Assembly (NCBI RefSeq): GCF_900217905.1
Contig: NZ_OBMO01000008.1
Coordinates: 62,001 to 126,000 of the forward strand
DNA length: 64,000 bases
Direction: 5' to 3'
Origin: Alloalcanivorax xenomutans
GTDB lineage: Bacteria; Pseudomonadota; Gammaproteobacteria; Pseudomonadales; Alcanivoracaceae
Positions 1 through 6,544 of this stretch are shown here, piece after piece. A program made the translations under genes and the position numbers. Each line of letters opens with the position of its first letter. Position 1 is the stretch's first letter. Under the pieces are notes generated by a model. It saw only the letters and a list, made by a program, of their open reading frames with translations, searched no databases and was not told the DNA's origin.

Positions 1-1
1 C

Positions 2-241
2 GATCAGGCCTCGGTACAGGCAACACTGCGCTGCGTCCTCCATGGTGTCCCCGACAGCGCCCACTGCATCGCCGAACAGCTGTCCGTACAGCAGCGCGCC
101 ACCCTGCCGCAACAAAAACAAGCACTGTTGACGTCATTGCGTACGAGTTTGGAAAAGGTGAGACAGGGCAAACTCGCGCACTACCTGGGTGAAGACGGAC
201 TGCGCTTGCAGGTGGAACGGCTGGAGGCATTCCGGCTTTAA
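2..241 (+). CDS. C-terminal fragment of an unknown protein
   Basis: An open frame enters from the left edge and ends at TAA 239-241, giving 79 residues with no start inside the window. The tail is rich in Gln, Leu and Arg, with heptad-like leucines (for example LTSLRTSLEKVRQGKLAHYL), so it is probably helical. It has two cysteines near the visible start. I do not recognise the family. The frame stays open over the whole stretch and ends just before a convergent lipoprotein gene, which supports a real gene. Confidence 0.55.
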   Translation, partial: DQASVQATLRCVLHGVPDSAHCIAEQLSVQQRATLPQQKQALLTSLRTSLEKVRQGKLAHYLGEDGLRLQVERLEAFRL

Positions 242-270
242 TACCTCAACCAGCGCCGTCAGCCGCGCCA

Positions 271-495
271 CTAAAGCGTCTTATGCACTACGTCGATCGG
301 CGTCCACTCACCACAACCCGCAATCATGCCGTCCCCCTGGGCATTGAGCTTCCTGAGGCAGATCGCGGCCTTCCTCTCCTTGCCGTCGATCAACATCACC
401 GTGAACTTGTCCAGCGTGACCGCCGTCAGATCATTGCCGCCACCACAACCAGCGAGCAAGAAGAGCACCGCCACTCCCCAGAACCACTTCCTCAT
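271..495 (-). CDS. Small lipoprotein, function unknown
   Basis: The product is 74 residues. It has a charged MRKW start, a hydrophobic core and a lipobox LLAGC with Cys17 as the predicted lipidated residue, followed by a GGG linker. This predicts a lipoprotein exported by Sec and processed by signal peptidase II. The mature part has two further cysteines, in AICLRK and AGCGEW, which could form a disulfide. A GAAGGA ribosome site lies 6 nt before the ATG. It converges with the fragment at the left edge. The function is unknown. Confidence 0.7.
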   Translation of the reverse strand: MRKWFWGVAVLFLLAGCGGGNDLTAVTLDKFTVMLIDGKERKAAICLRKLNAQGDGMIAGCGEWTPIDVVHKTL

Positions 496-618
496 GTCAC
501 GTCCTTCATCCGTTGGTCTTCAGAATCGTTTTCCAGGAAGAGAGGATACCGCATCCTGACAAGGCTCGTTCCACCCTGCTGGTGACGGAGGTGTTATTTG
601 CGGGAGAAAGGAAGATTC

Positions 619-636
619 GGAGCGGGTGAAGGGAAT
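619..636. repeat. 18-nt copy of the tRNA-Gly 3' end (att-like)
   Basis: GGAGCGGGTGAAGGGAAT here is identical to 786-803, the 3' acceptor and T-arm end of the tRNA-Gly(CCC) gene, and lies in the same orientation 167 bp away. Direct copies of a tRNA 3' end are what tyrosine-recombinase elements leave at attL/attR. No integrase remains between the copies, so this is at most a scar. Confidence 0.6.
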
Positions 637-648
637 GTGCCAGAGGCA

Positions 649-710
649 TCCCGCGCAAGCGCGGGACCGTCGCCAGGGCGACGTCCGCTCGCCGTATACG
701 GCGAGACGTC
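649..710. repeat. Three adjacent short palindromes
   Basis: Three hairpins follow one another. They are TCCCGCGC-AA-GCGCGGGA (649-666), GTCGCC-AG-GGCGAC (669-682), and the perfect 18-nt palindrome CTCGCCGTATACGGCGAG (688-705) flanked by ACGTC on both sides. The middle unit recurs, with AA in the loop, in the 75-bp tandem repeat near 17.5 kb. There is no T-tract. It looks like a REP-type intergenic element. Confidence 0.6.
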
Positions 711-752
711 GAACCGGAGGGGTCAATCCATGACCTCCAGCCACGCCAAACC

Positions 753-775
753 AAAAAGGCCGCCATAAGGCGACC
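753..775 (-). terminator. Rho-independent terminator of tRNA-Gly
   Basis: Read on the minus strand, the stem GGTCGCC/GGCGGCC (one G-U pair) closes a TTAT loop and is followed directly by TTTTT (753-757). It starts 10 nt past the tRNA CCA end. Confidence 0.85.
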
Positions 776-784
776 CTTTCAGTA

Positions 785-858
785 TGGAGCGGGTGAAGGG
801 AATCGAACCCTCGTCGTAAGCTTGGGAAGCTTCTGCTCTACCATTGAGCTACACCCGC
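785..858 (-). tRNA. glyU: tRNA-Gly (anticodon CCC)
   Basis: On the minus strand the 74-nt sequence starts GCGGGTG and ends CACCCGCTCCA. It has a 7-bp acceptor stem, discriminator T and an encoded CCA. The D-arm (AGCTCAATGGTAGAGC), the anticodon loop TTCCCAA and the T-arm (GGGTTCGATTCCC) are all standard. The anticodon reads CCC, decoding GGG. The outermost anticodon-stem pair (27-43) is G-A, a mismatch. The layout closely follows the E. coli GlyU type. It has its own promoter and terminator and is monocistronic. Confidence 0.97.
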
Positions 859-872
859 CTTGGCGAAACGGC

Positions 873-901
873 AATATAATTAACGCCTTATGCCATGTCC
901 A
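873..901 (-). promoter_or_regulatory. Sigma70-type promoter of tRNA-Gly
   Basis: Minus strand: -35 TGGACA (896-901), a 17-bp spacer, and -10 TATATT (873-878), each 5 of 6 to consensus. Initiation is expected near 866, a few bases upstream of the mature tRNA 5' end at 858, leaving a short leader for RNase P. Confidence 0.8.
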
Positions 902-1030
902 CTGTCTCACGGCATTTTCCACAGGCGCGCGCGCTGTTGCCCGAATGCCCAAGCGGGTATCCGGGTCACCAAGGGTAACTCGGCCATGGCGTCACCCACT
1001 TTTGGTGGAGAAGCCCAGACAACCAGGAGG

Positions 1031-1252
1031 TCAGGCGGAAACCTGGCTGTGCCGCGGCTCCGGCCGCAAGAACGCCAACACCGCCATGTACACCAAGGCG
1101 AATGGGGGGACCAGGGACATGAACAGTCCCAGTACGGCGGCAAGAACCGGTGCGCGAACTTTCTTGCGTGCCAGAAAATAGGAACTCACTGCACAGAGCA
1201 CAGCCCAGGCGATCGCCATCTGCCCCAGCAGGGTGGTGCTGATATCCATCAT
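1031..1252 (-). CDS. Small membrane protein, function unknown
   Basis: The product is about 73 residues with two predicted membrane helices. The first is LLGQMAIAWAVLCAVSSYFLA. A short basic RKKVR turn separates it from APVLAAVLGLFMSLVPPFALVYMAVLAFL. Two consecutive ATG codons start it, and AGAGG 4-7 nt upstream fits the second ATG (1249) slightly better. I do not recognise the family. Codon use is like its neighbours. It lies upstream of the tRNA in the same orientation, but the tRNA has its own promoter. Confidence 0.7.
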   Translation of the reverse strand: MMDISTTLLGQMAIAWAVLCAVSSYFLARKKVRAPVLAAVLGLFMSLVPPFALVYMAVLAFLRPEPRHSQVSA

Positions 1253-1460
1253 TAGCCTCTACCTTTTGTTATCGAATAGTATCGGTTTTGGTGTCGTTCT
1301 CCACGAGGGCGCCGCTCTGGTTTGCACCGCCCGGCCCTCCCCGATCCGTAAACAGACTTGATCCAACATCAGGGAGCGGCGATCAAAAATCAACCCCTTT
1401 TTGTCGATCAAAGGTGGCTTCAAACGCCGACAGCGATGACCTCTCTGAGATGGAAAACGA

Positions 1461-1495
1461 GGGGGCACCGCCAAAAGCACGGCGGCGCCTCCCCC
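1461..1495 (-). terminator. Probable terminator after the rhodanese gene
   Basis: On the minus strand a GGCGCCGCC/GGCGGTGCC stem (1464-1472 with 1481-1489) with an 8-nt loop is followed by a C-rich stretch and then TCGTTTTCC. It lies just past the rhodanese stop. The T-run is imperfect. Confidence 0.5.
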
Positions 1496-1506
1496 TGCCG
1501 GCGGCG

Positions 1507-1833
1507 TCAGGTCTCCAGTGGATAGCCCGCTTCCTGCCAGTCCGCCTTGCCTTCCACGTACTCCAATACATTCCGGTAACCGGCACCGCGCAGAAAACCG
1601 GCGGCAATGCGCGAGTTCTGGCAACCGGTATTGGCGCAATACACCACGATGGTGGCGTCCTTGTCCGGTAGTGCCGTGCCGGCGAGGGCACTCACCTCCT
1701 CATGGGGGATATTGATCGCCCCGGGCAGATGACCGCTATGGAAATGCCGTTCCGGCAAGGCCTCCACCAGCACCATGGGGTCACCGTTATCCAGACGCCG
1801 TTTCAGTTCATCACGTTGAATGCTGTCGTTCAT
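1507..1833 (-). CDS. Rhodanese-domain sulfurtransferase
   Basis: A single-domain rhodanese of 108 residues, cytoplasmic. The family moves sulfane sulfur through a persulfide cysteine. The active-site loop reads VYCANTGCQNS (about residues 65-74), with Cys66 as the likely persulfide carrier and a second Cys71 in the same loop. HFHSGHLPGAINIP is the conserved CH2A-like region. An upstream in-frame ATG (1851) codes for the AAGGAG ribosome site itself, which lies 7 nt before the ATG at 1833, so 1833 is the start. The gene is divergent from a MarR regulator with palindromic operators between them, so it is probably that regulator's target. Confidence 0.88.
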   Translation of the reverse strand: MNDSIQRDELKRRLDNGDPMVLVEALPERHFHSGHLPGAINIPHEEVSALAGTALPDKDATIVVYCANTGCQNSRIAAGFLRGAGYRNVLEYVEGKADWQEAGYPLET

Positions 1834-1853
1834 GGTTTCACTCCTTTTCACTT

Positions 1854-1906
1854 GGTTGCAAATGCAACCAAAACAACCCTACTCGCAACCGGTTGCACTT
1901 GCAACC
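1854..1906. promoter_or_regulatory. Two palindromic operators in the rhodanese/marR intergenic region
   Basis: GGTTGCAAATGCAACC (1854-1869) and GGTTGCACTTGCAACC (1891-1906) share identical 7-bp arms, GGTTGCA and TGCAACC, around a 2-bp centre. Their centres are 37 bp apart. The second is extended leftwards by GCAACC (1885-1890). Size and symmetry fit dimeric MarR-family sites. The first lies directly before the rhodanese ribosome site. The pair would let the regulator control both divergent genes. Confidence 0.8.
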
Positions 1907-1928
1907 ACTTGCCGTTACTCTGGTGAAC

Positions 1929-2363
1929 ATGAATACGACTCCCACGGAACAAACGATTGCCGCCTGGGCCCGGCTGCTTCGCGTTCATACGCAATGGCAG
2001 GAACAGGTGCAATCGGCACTGAAAGCAGCGGATCTGCCTCCCCTGGCATGGTATGACGTGCTGCTGGAACTGCATCGCAAACGGCACGGCCTGCGGCAGT
2101 ACGAGATCGGCGAGCGCATGCTGCTGCCCAAGCACAACCTGTCCCGCTTGCTTGACCGCCTGGAAAAGGAGGCATTGGTGACCCGGCGGACCAGTCCGGA
2201 GGATGGCCGGGGCAACCGGGTTCTGATCACCCGCTCCGGCCGCCGGCTGCTGCAACGCATGTGGCCGGTCTACGGCCGGGTTATCCAGGAATGTCTGGGA
2301 CAGCGGCTGACCGCCGCCGAGGTAACCACTCTGGCGAAACTGCTGGACAAACTGCAGCAATAA
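1929..2363 (+). CDS. MarR-family transcriptional regulator
   Basis: A 144-residue winged-helix regulator. The recognition region is LRQYEIGERMLLPKHNLSRL, followed by LLDRLEKEALVTRRTSPEDG and RGNRVLITRSGRRLL, the MarR wing. The frame is open back to an ATG at 1893, but that start falls inside the second operator, so ATG 1929 (MNTTPTEQ) is preferred. No strong ribosome site is visible there (TGGTGA only). It probably represses itself and the divergent rhodanese gene through the paired GGTTGCA-N2-TGCAACC sites. It has no cysteine, so direct thiol sensing is unlikely and the ligand is unknown. Confidence 0.88.
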   Translation: MNTTPTEQTIAAWARLLRVHTQWQEQVQSALKAADLPPLAWYDVLLELHRKRHGLRQYEIGERMLLPKHNLSRLLDRLEKEALVTRRTSPEDGRGNRVLITRSGRRLLQRMWPVYGRVIQECLGQRLTAAEVTTLAKLLDKLQQ

Positions 2364-2477
2364 CCGGCTCTGAACAAAGCCTCTGACGTTTTGGACCCGG
2401 GGTCCGAATCGGCCTATTCTGAGAGCCTGAATGACAGAACAACGCAGGATACGTCCTGAACGCATGAGGTAGCGACC

Positions 2478-3359
2478 ATGACGTCTTCCCGGCCCGGCGC
2501 CGGGCGTTCCTCCAATGAAGATTCTGCTCTGGTGGATCCGTCCCCCCGTTACGATTATCTGGAATACAGCCCTCACGCCGTGTCCGGCGATCAGCCGCTT
2601 GCCGCCGAAGTAGCGGTGGCGATCAGCTATAACGGCATCAATCACGCGGTAATGATGGCGACCCCCAACGATATGGAGGATTTTGTTACCGGCTTCACAC
2701 TGACCGCGGGACTGGTGGATAGCCCCCTGGCGATCCACGGCATCGATCTGACGCCGCAGGAAGACGCGATCCAGGTTGAAGTGACTTTAAGCAGCCGAGC
2801 CTTCACCGCCTTCAAACACCGACGCCGCGGCCAGGCGGGCAGCGGCGGCTGCGGCCTGTGCGGGGTGGAAGCCCTGGATCAGGCCTTGCCGCCACTGCCC
2901 GTACGGGACACGGCGCCACTGCCGCCGCTGGCCCATTTGGCGGGATTACGTGAGCGCTTCCAGGCGACACAAGCTCTTGCCCGCGACAGCGGCGCCATGC
3001 ACGCGGCGGTTTACGTGGATGGTGCTGGTAAAACGCGTCTGTGCCGCGAGGACATCGGCCGTCATAACGCCCTGGACAAGCTGATCGGCGCCTGCGTCCG
3101 CGCGGGTCTGGATCCCGGCAGCGGCTTTTTTGCCATCACCAGCCGTTGCGGCCTGGAATTGATCCACAAAGCAGTGCGTGCCGGCGCCGGCACCCTGGTG
3201 AGTTTGTCCGCGCCATCATCGCTGAGCGTGCGGCGGGCACGCAGCAGCCGGCTGAACCTGATTCATCAGCCCCACCACGGCGCTCCCCGATTGTTCAGTC
3301 CGCCCCCCGGCGAGCAAACCGGGCACAGACACCTGGGCCAAGAACCCAGGAAGGCTTAG
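2478..3359 (+). CDS. fdhD: Formate dehydrogenase accessory sulfurtransferase FdhD
   Basis: FdhD moves sulfur from IscS to the molybdenum cofactor to activate formate dehydrogenase, in the cytoplasm. The protein has 293 residues. The swivelling CxxC is present in GGCGLCG (Cys125 and Cys128). The family blocks ATPNDMEDFVTGF, REDIGRHNALDKLIG, TSRCGLELI and LVSLSAPSSLSV are also seen. The C-terminal tail after RLFSPPPG is divergent. No formate dehydrogenase structural gene is in this window, so its client must be elsewhere. ATG 2478 follows AGGTAGCGACC, a weak ribosome site. Confidence 0.93.
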   Translation: MTSSRPGAGRSSNEDSALVDPSPRYDYLEYSPHAVSGDQPLAAEVAVAISYNGINHAVMMATPNDMEDFVTGFTLTAGLVDSPLAIHGIDLTPQEDAIQVEVTLSSRAFTAFKHRRRGQAGSGGCGLCGVEALDQALPPLPVRDTAPLPPLAHLAGLRERFQATQALARDSGAMHAAVYVDGAGKTRLCREDIGRHNALDKLIGACVRAGLDPGSGFFAITSRCGLELIHKAVRAGAGTLVSLSAPSSLSVRRARSSRLNLIHQPHHGAPRLFSPPPGEQTGHRHLGQEPRKA

Positions 3360-3526
3360 TCGCCCGGAATTTTATCGGGCGGCCGGCCACCTGTTTCGCG
3401 GTCTTGTCGGCAAATCACCATTGGCGAGCAGTAATAGTCCTACACGTATTTCAGCCTGGTCCTGCATTCCCGGCCGGCCCCTTCTTCTACACTGGCTCCG
3501 TCAATGGATGACCAGGAGGAACAAGG

Positions 3527-4405
3527 ATGTCCCGCCCAATTTTGTACTTCATCGGCGCGTTACTGATCGCCGCTGCTCTGATAATGGCGGCGGCGGCCCG
3601 GGCGGCGAAAGCACCGGCGCTGATGCAAGCGAATATTTATCAAGAAGGCATTGATCTGACCGGTTACTGGGTCAGTGAGAAACTGGATGGCGTGCGCGCT
3701 TTCTGGGACGGCCAACAGTTGTTGTCACGCAACGGCAACGTGATCGATACCCCACCGGGCTTTACCGAAGGTTTTCCCACGCAGCCCCTGGACGGCGAGC
3801 TGTGGATGGGGCGCGGCACCTTCAGCCAGCTGGTGGGGATACTCAACCGGCGCACGCCGTCGGCGGAGCCTTGGCGGCACATTTATTTCATGGCGTTCGA
3901 CCTGCCCTCATCCCCGGGCCCGTTCGATCAGCGCCTGCCGCGCCTGCGCAAACTGATCGACGATGCCGCCCTGCCCCACCTGCATATGGTCGACCAGCGC
4001 CGGGGACGCGACCACGCCACGCTGATGCGCGATCTGGAGCGGGTGGTGGCGGCGGGCGGAGAAGGCCTGATGCTGCATCGTGGCGGCGCGCCCTACCGGG
4101 GCGAACGCAACGACGATCTGCTCAAGGTGAAACCCTACCTGGACGCGGAAGCGGAAGTAGTCGCGGTGATCCCCGGCGAAGGCAAGTACACCGGAATGAT
4201 GGGGGCGCTGCTGGTGAAAACGCCCGGCGGGCGTCATTTCCGTCTGGGCACCGGATTCAGCGATGCATTGCGAGCACGGCCTCCGGCCATTGGCAGCGTT
4301 GTCACCTACAAATATCACGGCCACACCCGCCACGGCCTGCCCCGGTTCGCCAGTTTCCTGCGCCTGCGCGAAGAAGGTCCGGGCTTTACACGCTCCTCGC
4401 GCTAG
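3527..4405 (+). CDS. ligE: Secreted ATP-dependent DNA ligase (LigE type)
   Basis: A minimal ATP-dependent DNA ligase that joins nicks through a lysyl-AMP intermediate. Motif I is EKLDGVRA with Lys52 as the adenylated residue, LDGELWMGRG fits motif III, GGEGLMLHR motif IV, and LLKVKPYLDAEAEV motif V. At 292 residues it has only the nucleotidyltransferase and OB domains and no added DNA-binding domain. A hydrophobic segment (ILYFIGALLIAAALIMAAAARA) ahead of the catalytic core acts as a signal peptide, so the enzyme is probably periplasmic, as known for LigE of Gram-negative bacteria. AGGAGGAACAAGG precedes the ATG. Confidence 0.9.
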   Translation: MSRPILYFIGALLIAAALIMAAAARAAKAPALMQANIYQEGIDLTGYWVSEKLDGVRAFWDGQQLLSRNGNVIDTPPGFTEGFPTQPLDGELWMGRGTFSQLVGILNRRTPSAEPWRHIYFMAFDLPSSPGPFDQRLPRLRKLIDDAALPHLHMVDQRRGRDHATLMRDLERVVAAGGEGLMLHRGGAPYRGERNDDLLKVKPYLDAEAEVVAVIPGEGKYTGMMGALLVKTPGGRHFRLGTGFSDALRARPPAIGSVVTYKYHGHTRHGLPRFASFLRLREEGPGFTRSSR

Positions 4406-4444
4406 GCGATAACCGGAGACAAATCATGAACGGGGAGCGACACC

Positions 4445-5431
4445 ATGCCCAGCGCCTTTATCACCGGAGCCCGGGGCTTTCTCGGCGGCCATCTTGCCCG
4501 CCTGTTGGTGGAACAGGGCTGGGAAGTCACCGCCCTGCTACGCCCGGGCAGCGATGGCCAGGCGCTGCGGGAGGCGGGCCTGAAGATTGTTCACGCGCCG
4601 CTGACCAACGCCACCGAGCTCACGCTGGTGATGCCGCCCGCGGTGGACGCGGTATTCCACGTAGCCGGCAACACCAGTCTCTGGCGCCGCCGCCGCGATC
4701 AGCAGTATCAGGACAATGTCATGGGCACCCGGGCGGTGGTCACCGCCGCCCTGCGCAACCAGGCGGGCAGGCTGATTCATACCTCCTCGATTTCCGCCTG
4801 GGGCCAGCAGGATGGCATTATCCATGAGGAGACTCCGTCCAACGCCGCCAACGACTGGATCGGTTACAACCGCACCAAATATCTGGCGGAAGAGGAAGTC
4901 CGTGATGGCGCCCGTCAGGGCCTGAGTACGGTGATCCTCAACCCCTGCGCCATCATTGGCGCCGGCGATACGCACAACTGGTCGCAGATGATCGGCCTGA
5001 TCGACCAGCGTCGCCTGCCCGGTGTTCCCCCTGGCGGTGGCAATTTCGGCGCGGTGGAGGAAGTAGCGCGTGCCCATCTGGCGGCGTGGGACGCGGGCCG
5101 GGACGGACACAATTACATTCTGGCCGGCGTCGAGGCCAGTTTTCTGGAACTGGCGCAAACCATCGGGCGATTGCTGGGCCGGCCGGCGCCCCGCAAAGTG
5201 ACGCCGCGTTGGGCACTGGGCCTGCTGGGACAGTTGTCTCCCATCGCCGCCCGTTTTACCGGTAACGAGCCCCGTCTGACGCCGGAAAAGGTGGCGCTGG
5301 TCTCCGCGCGCAGTAGGGTCAGTGGCGCCAAGGCGGTACGGGAGCTGGGCTTTGATGATCAGGTACCACTGGAGGTCATGCTGCGTCGATGCATCGACTG
5401 GATGCGCGCGGAAGGGATGCTGAGAGCCTGA
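4445..5431 (+). CDS. Extended SDR, NAD-dependent epimerase/dehydratase family
   Basis: A 328-residue extended short-chain dehydrogenase. The Rossmann glycine motif GARGFLG is at residues 8-14, followed by VFHVAGNTSLW and HTSSISAWG (catalytic Ser region). YNRTK gives the YxxxK pair, and LNPCAIIGAGDTHNW follows it. The pattern is closest to the dihydroflavonol-reductase/HpnA-like subgroup. The substrate cannot be told. The stop codon at 5429-5431 directly abuts the stop of the convergent rsmC gene. Confidence 0.85.
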   Translation: MPSAFITGARGFLGGHLARLLVEQGWEVTALLRPGSDGQALREAGLKIVHAPLTNATELTLVMPPAVDAVFHVAGNTSLWRRRRDQQYQDNVMGTRAVVTAALRNQAGRLIHTSSISAWGQQDGIIHEETPSNAANDWIGYNRTKYLAEEEVRDGARQGLSTVILNPCAIIGAGDTHNWSQMIGLIDQRRLPGVPPGGGNFGAVEEVARAHLAAWDAGRDGHNYILAGVEASFLELAQTIGRLLGRPAPRKVTPRWALGLLGQLSPIAARFTGNEPRLTPEKVALVSARSRVSGAKAVRELGFDDQVPLEVMLRRCIDWMRAEGMLRA

Positions 5432-6400
5432 TCAGCGGCGGGCCCGATAAACCCGGAAGCGATTGGTTTCCCGTACCACGGTCACTTGCCGGAAAGCGTC
5501 GTCCAGCCACTGGGCATAGGGCAATTCCCGGTTTGCCACCAGCCAAAGTTCCCCATCCGCTTGCAGATGCTCTGGCGCCTGCCGGATTAAACGGCGAGTG
5601 ATCTGGGTGGTACGCTCACGGCCATCGTGGAACGGAGGGTTGGTCACCAGCAGATCAAAGCGACCAGTGATGCCGTCAAACAGATCGCCGCCCTGTATCT
5701 CGGCGCTCAACCCGTTATCGGCCAGAGTGGCCCGGGCGGCGGCCACCGCCGTGGCACTTGGATCCAACGCCTGCACCCGGCAGCCGGCCCGGGCCAGCCA
5801 GACCGTCAGCACACCGGCGCCGCAACCGATATCCAAAGCCTTGCCACCACCGACATCGGCGGCTTCCAGGGCATCCAGCAGCAAGTCGCTGCCTTCGTCG
5901 AGGCGGCCGTGGCTGAACACGCCGGGGTAACTGGTCACCCGTGCACCGCGCACCTCGATCACCGCGGCCTGCTCCGCCAGGGATAGCGGTGGCCCAGGTC
6001 TCAGTTGCGCCTCATACAGTTTGCAGTGGCGGGCGCTGTCGAGCAGTTGGATGTCATCGGCGAAGCCCTTGAGCCGGGTAACACCGCCACGGATTCCGCC
6101 CTTGGCCGGCCCCACCAGCCACAGCGGCAGCGGCTTGCGGATCACGCCGGCCAGATGCCGCAACAGCAGCGTCATGCGGTCCGCCGCCTTCGGCAACGGC
6201 AGGATCAACAAATCGGTGTCCTCGGCCACTTCCGGCAACGGCCGCCACTGATCCGCCGCCACGGTAAAATCATCGGCATGCAGCCACAGGGAGGCCGCAG
6301 GCAGATCGGCCAGGGCCGCGTCATCGGCCTCCACCACCCCGGCCCGGCGAGCCGCCAGCGCGGACGCCTGACGTTGCAAAAGTTTTGTGCTGTTTTCCAT
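5432..6400 (-). CDS. rsmC: 16S rRNA m2G1207 methyltransferase RsmC
   Basis: Methylates the N2 of G1207 in 16S rRNA using S-adenosylmethionine. The protein has about 322 residues from ATG 6400 (MENSTKLL), with another ATG 9 nt upstream. The N-terminal half is the degenerate non-catalytic methyltransferase copy typical of RsmC. The C-terminal half holds the SAM site LDIGCGAGVLTVW and the catalytic motif IV VTNPPFHDG. The divergent neighbour is slt. Assignment to RsmC rather than RlmG rests on length and general pattern. Confidence 0.85.
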   Translation of the reverse strand: MENSTKLLQRQASALAARRAGVVEADDAALADLPAASLWLHADDFTVAADQWRPLPEVAEDTDLLILPLPKAADRMTLLLRHLAGVIRKPLPLWLVGPAKGGIRGGVTRLKGFADDIQLLDSARHCKLYEAQLRPGPPLSLAEQAAVIEVRGARVTSYPGVFSHGRLDEGSDLLLDALEAADVGGGKALDIGCGAGVLTVWLARAGCRVQALDPSATAVAAARATLADNGLSAEIQGGDLFDGITGRFDLLVTNPPFHDGRERTTQITRRLIRQAPEHLQADGELWLVANRELPYAQWLDDAFRQVTVVRETNRFRVYRARR

Positions 6401-6544
6401 CACGGTCACCGGTCAGGGCAGGCGAAAAAAGGGGCGACAGTATAAACCCCGGCGGCGGCGCCACCTCAAGTTTTACATTCGCCGCGCACGCCCGGCGGTC
6501 GCGTCTCGCTAGAATGGTGAGATCACCCTACGAATGGAGGCAGG

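Noticed and set aside
3200-3359. Frameshift near the fdhD C-terminus
   Set aside because: The conserved LVSLSAPSSLSV and RLFSPPPG blocks remain in one frame; the divergent tail is better explained as normal variation.
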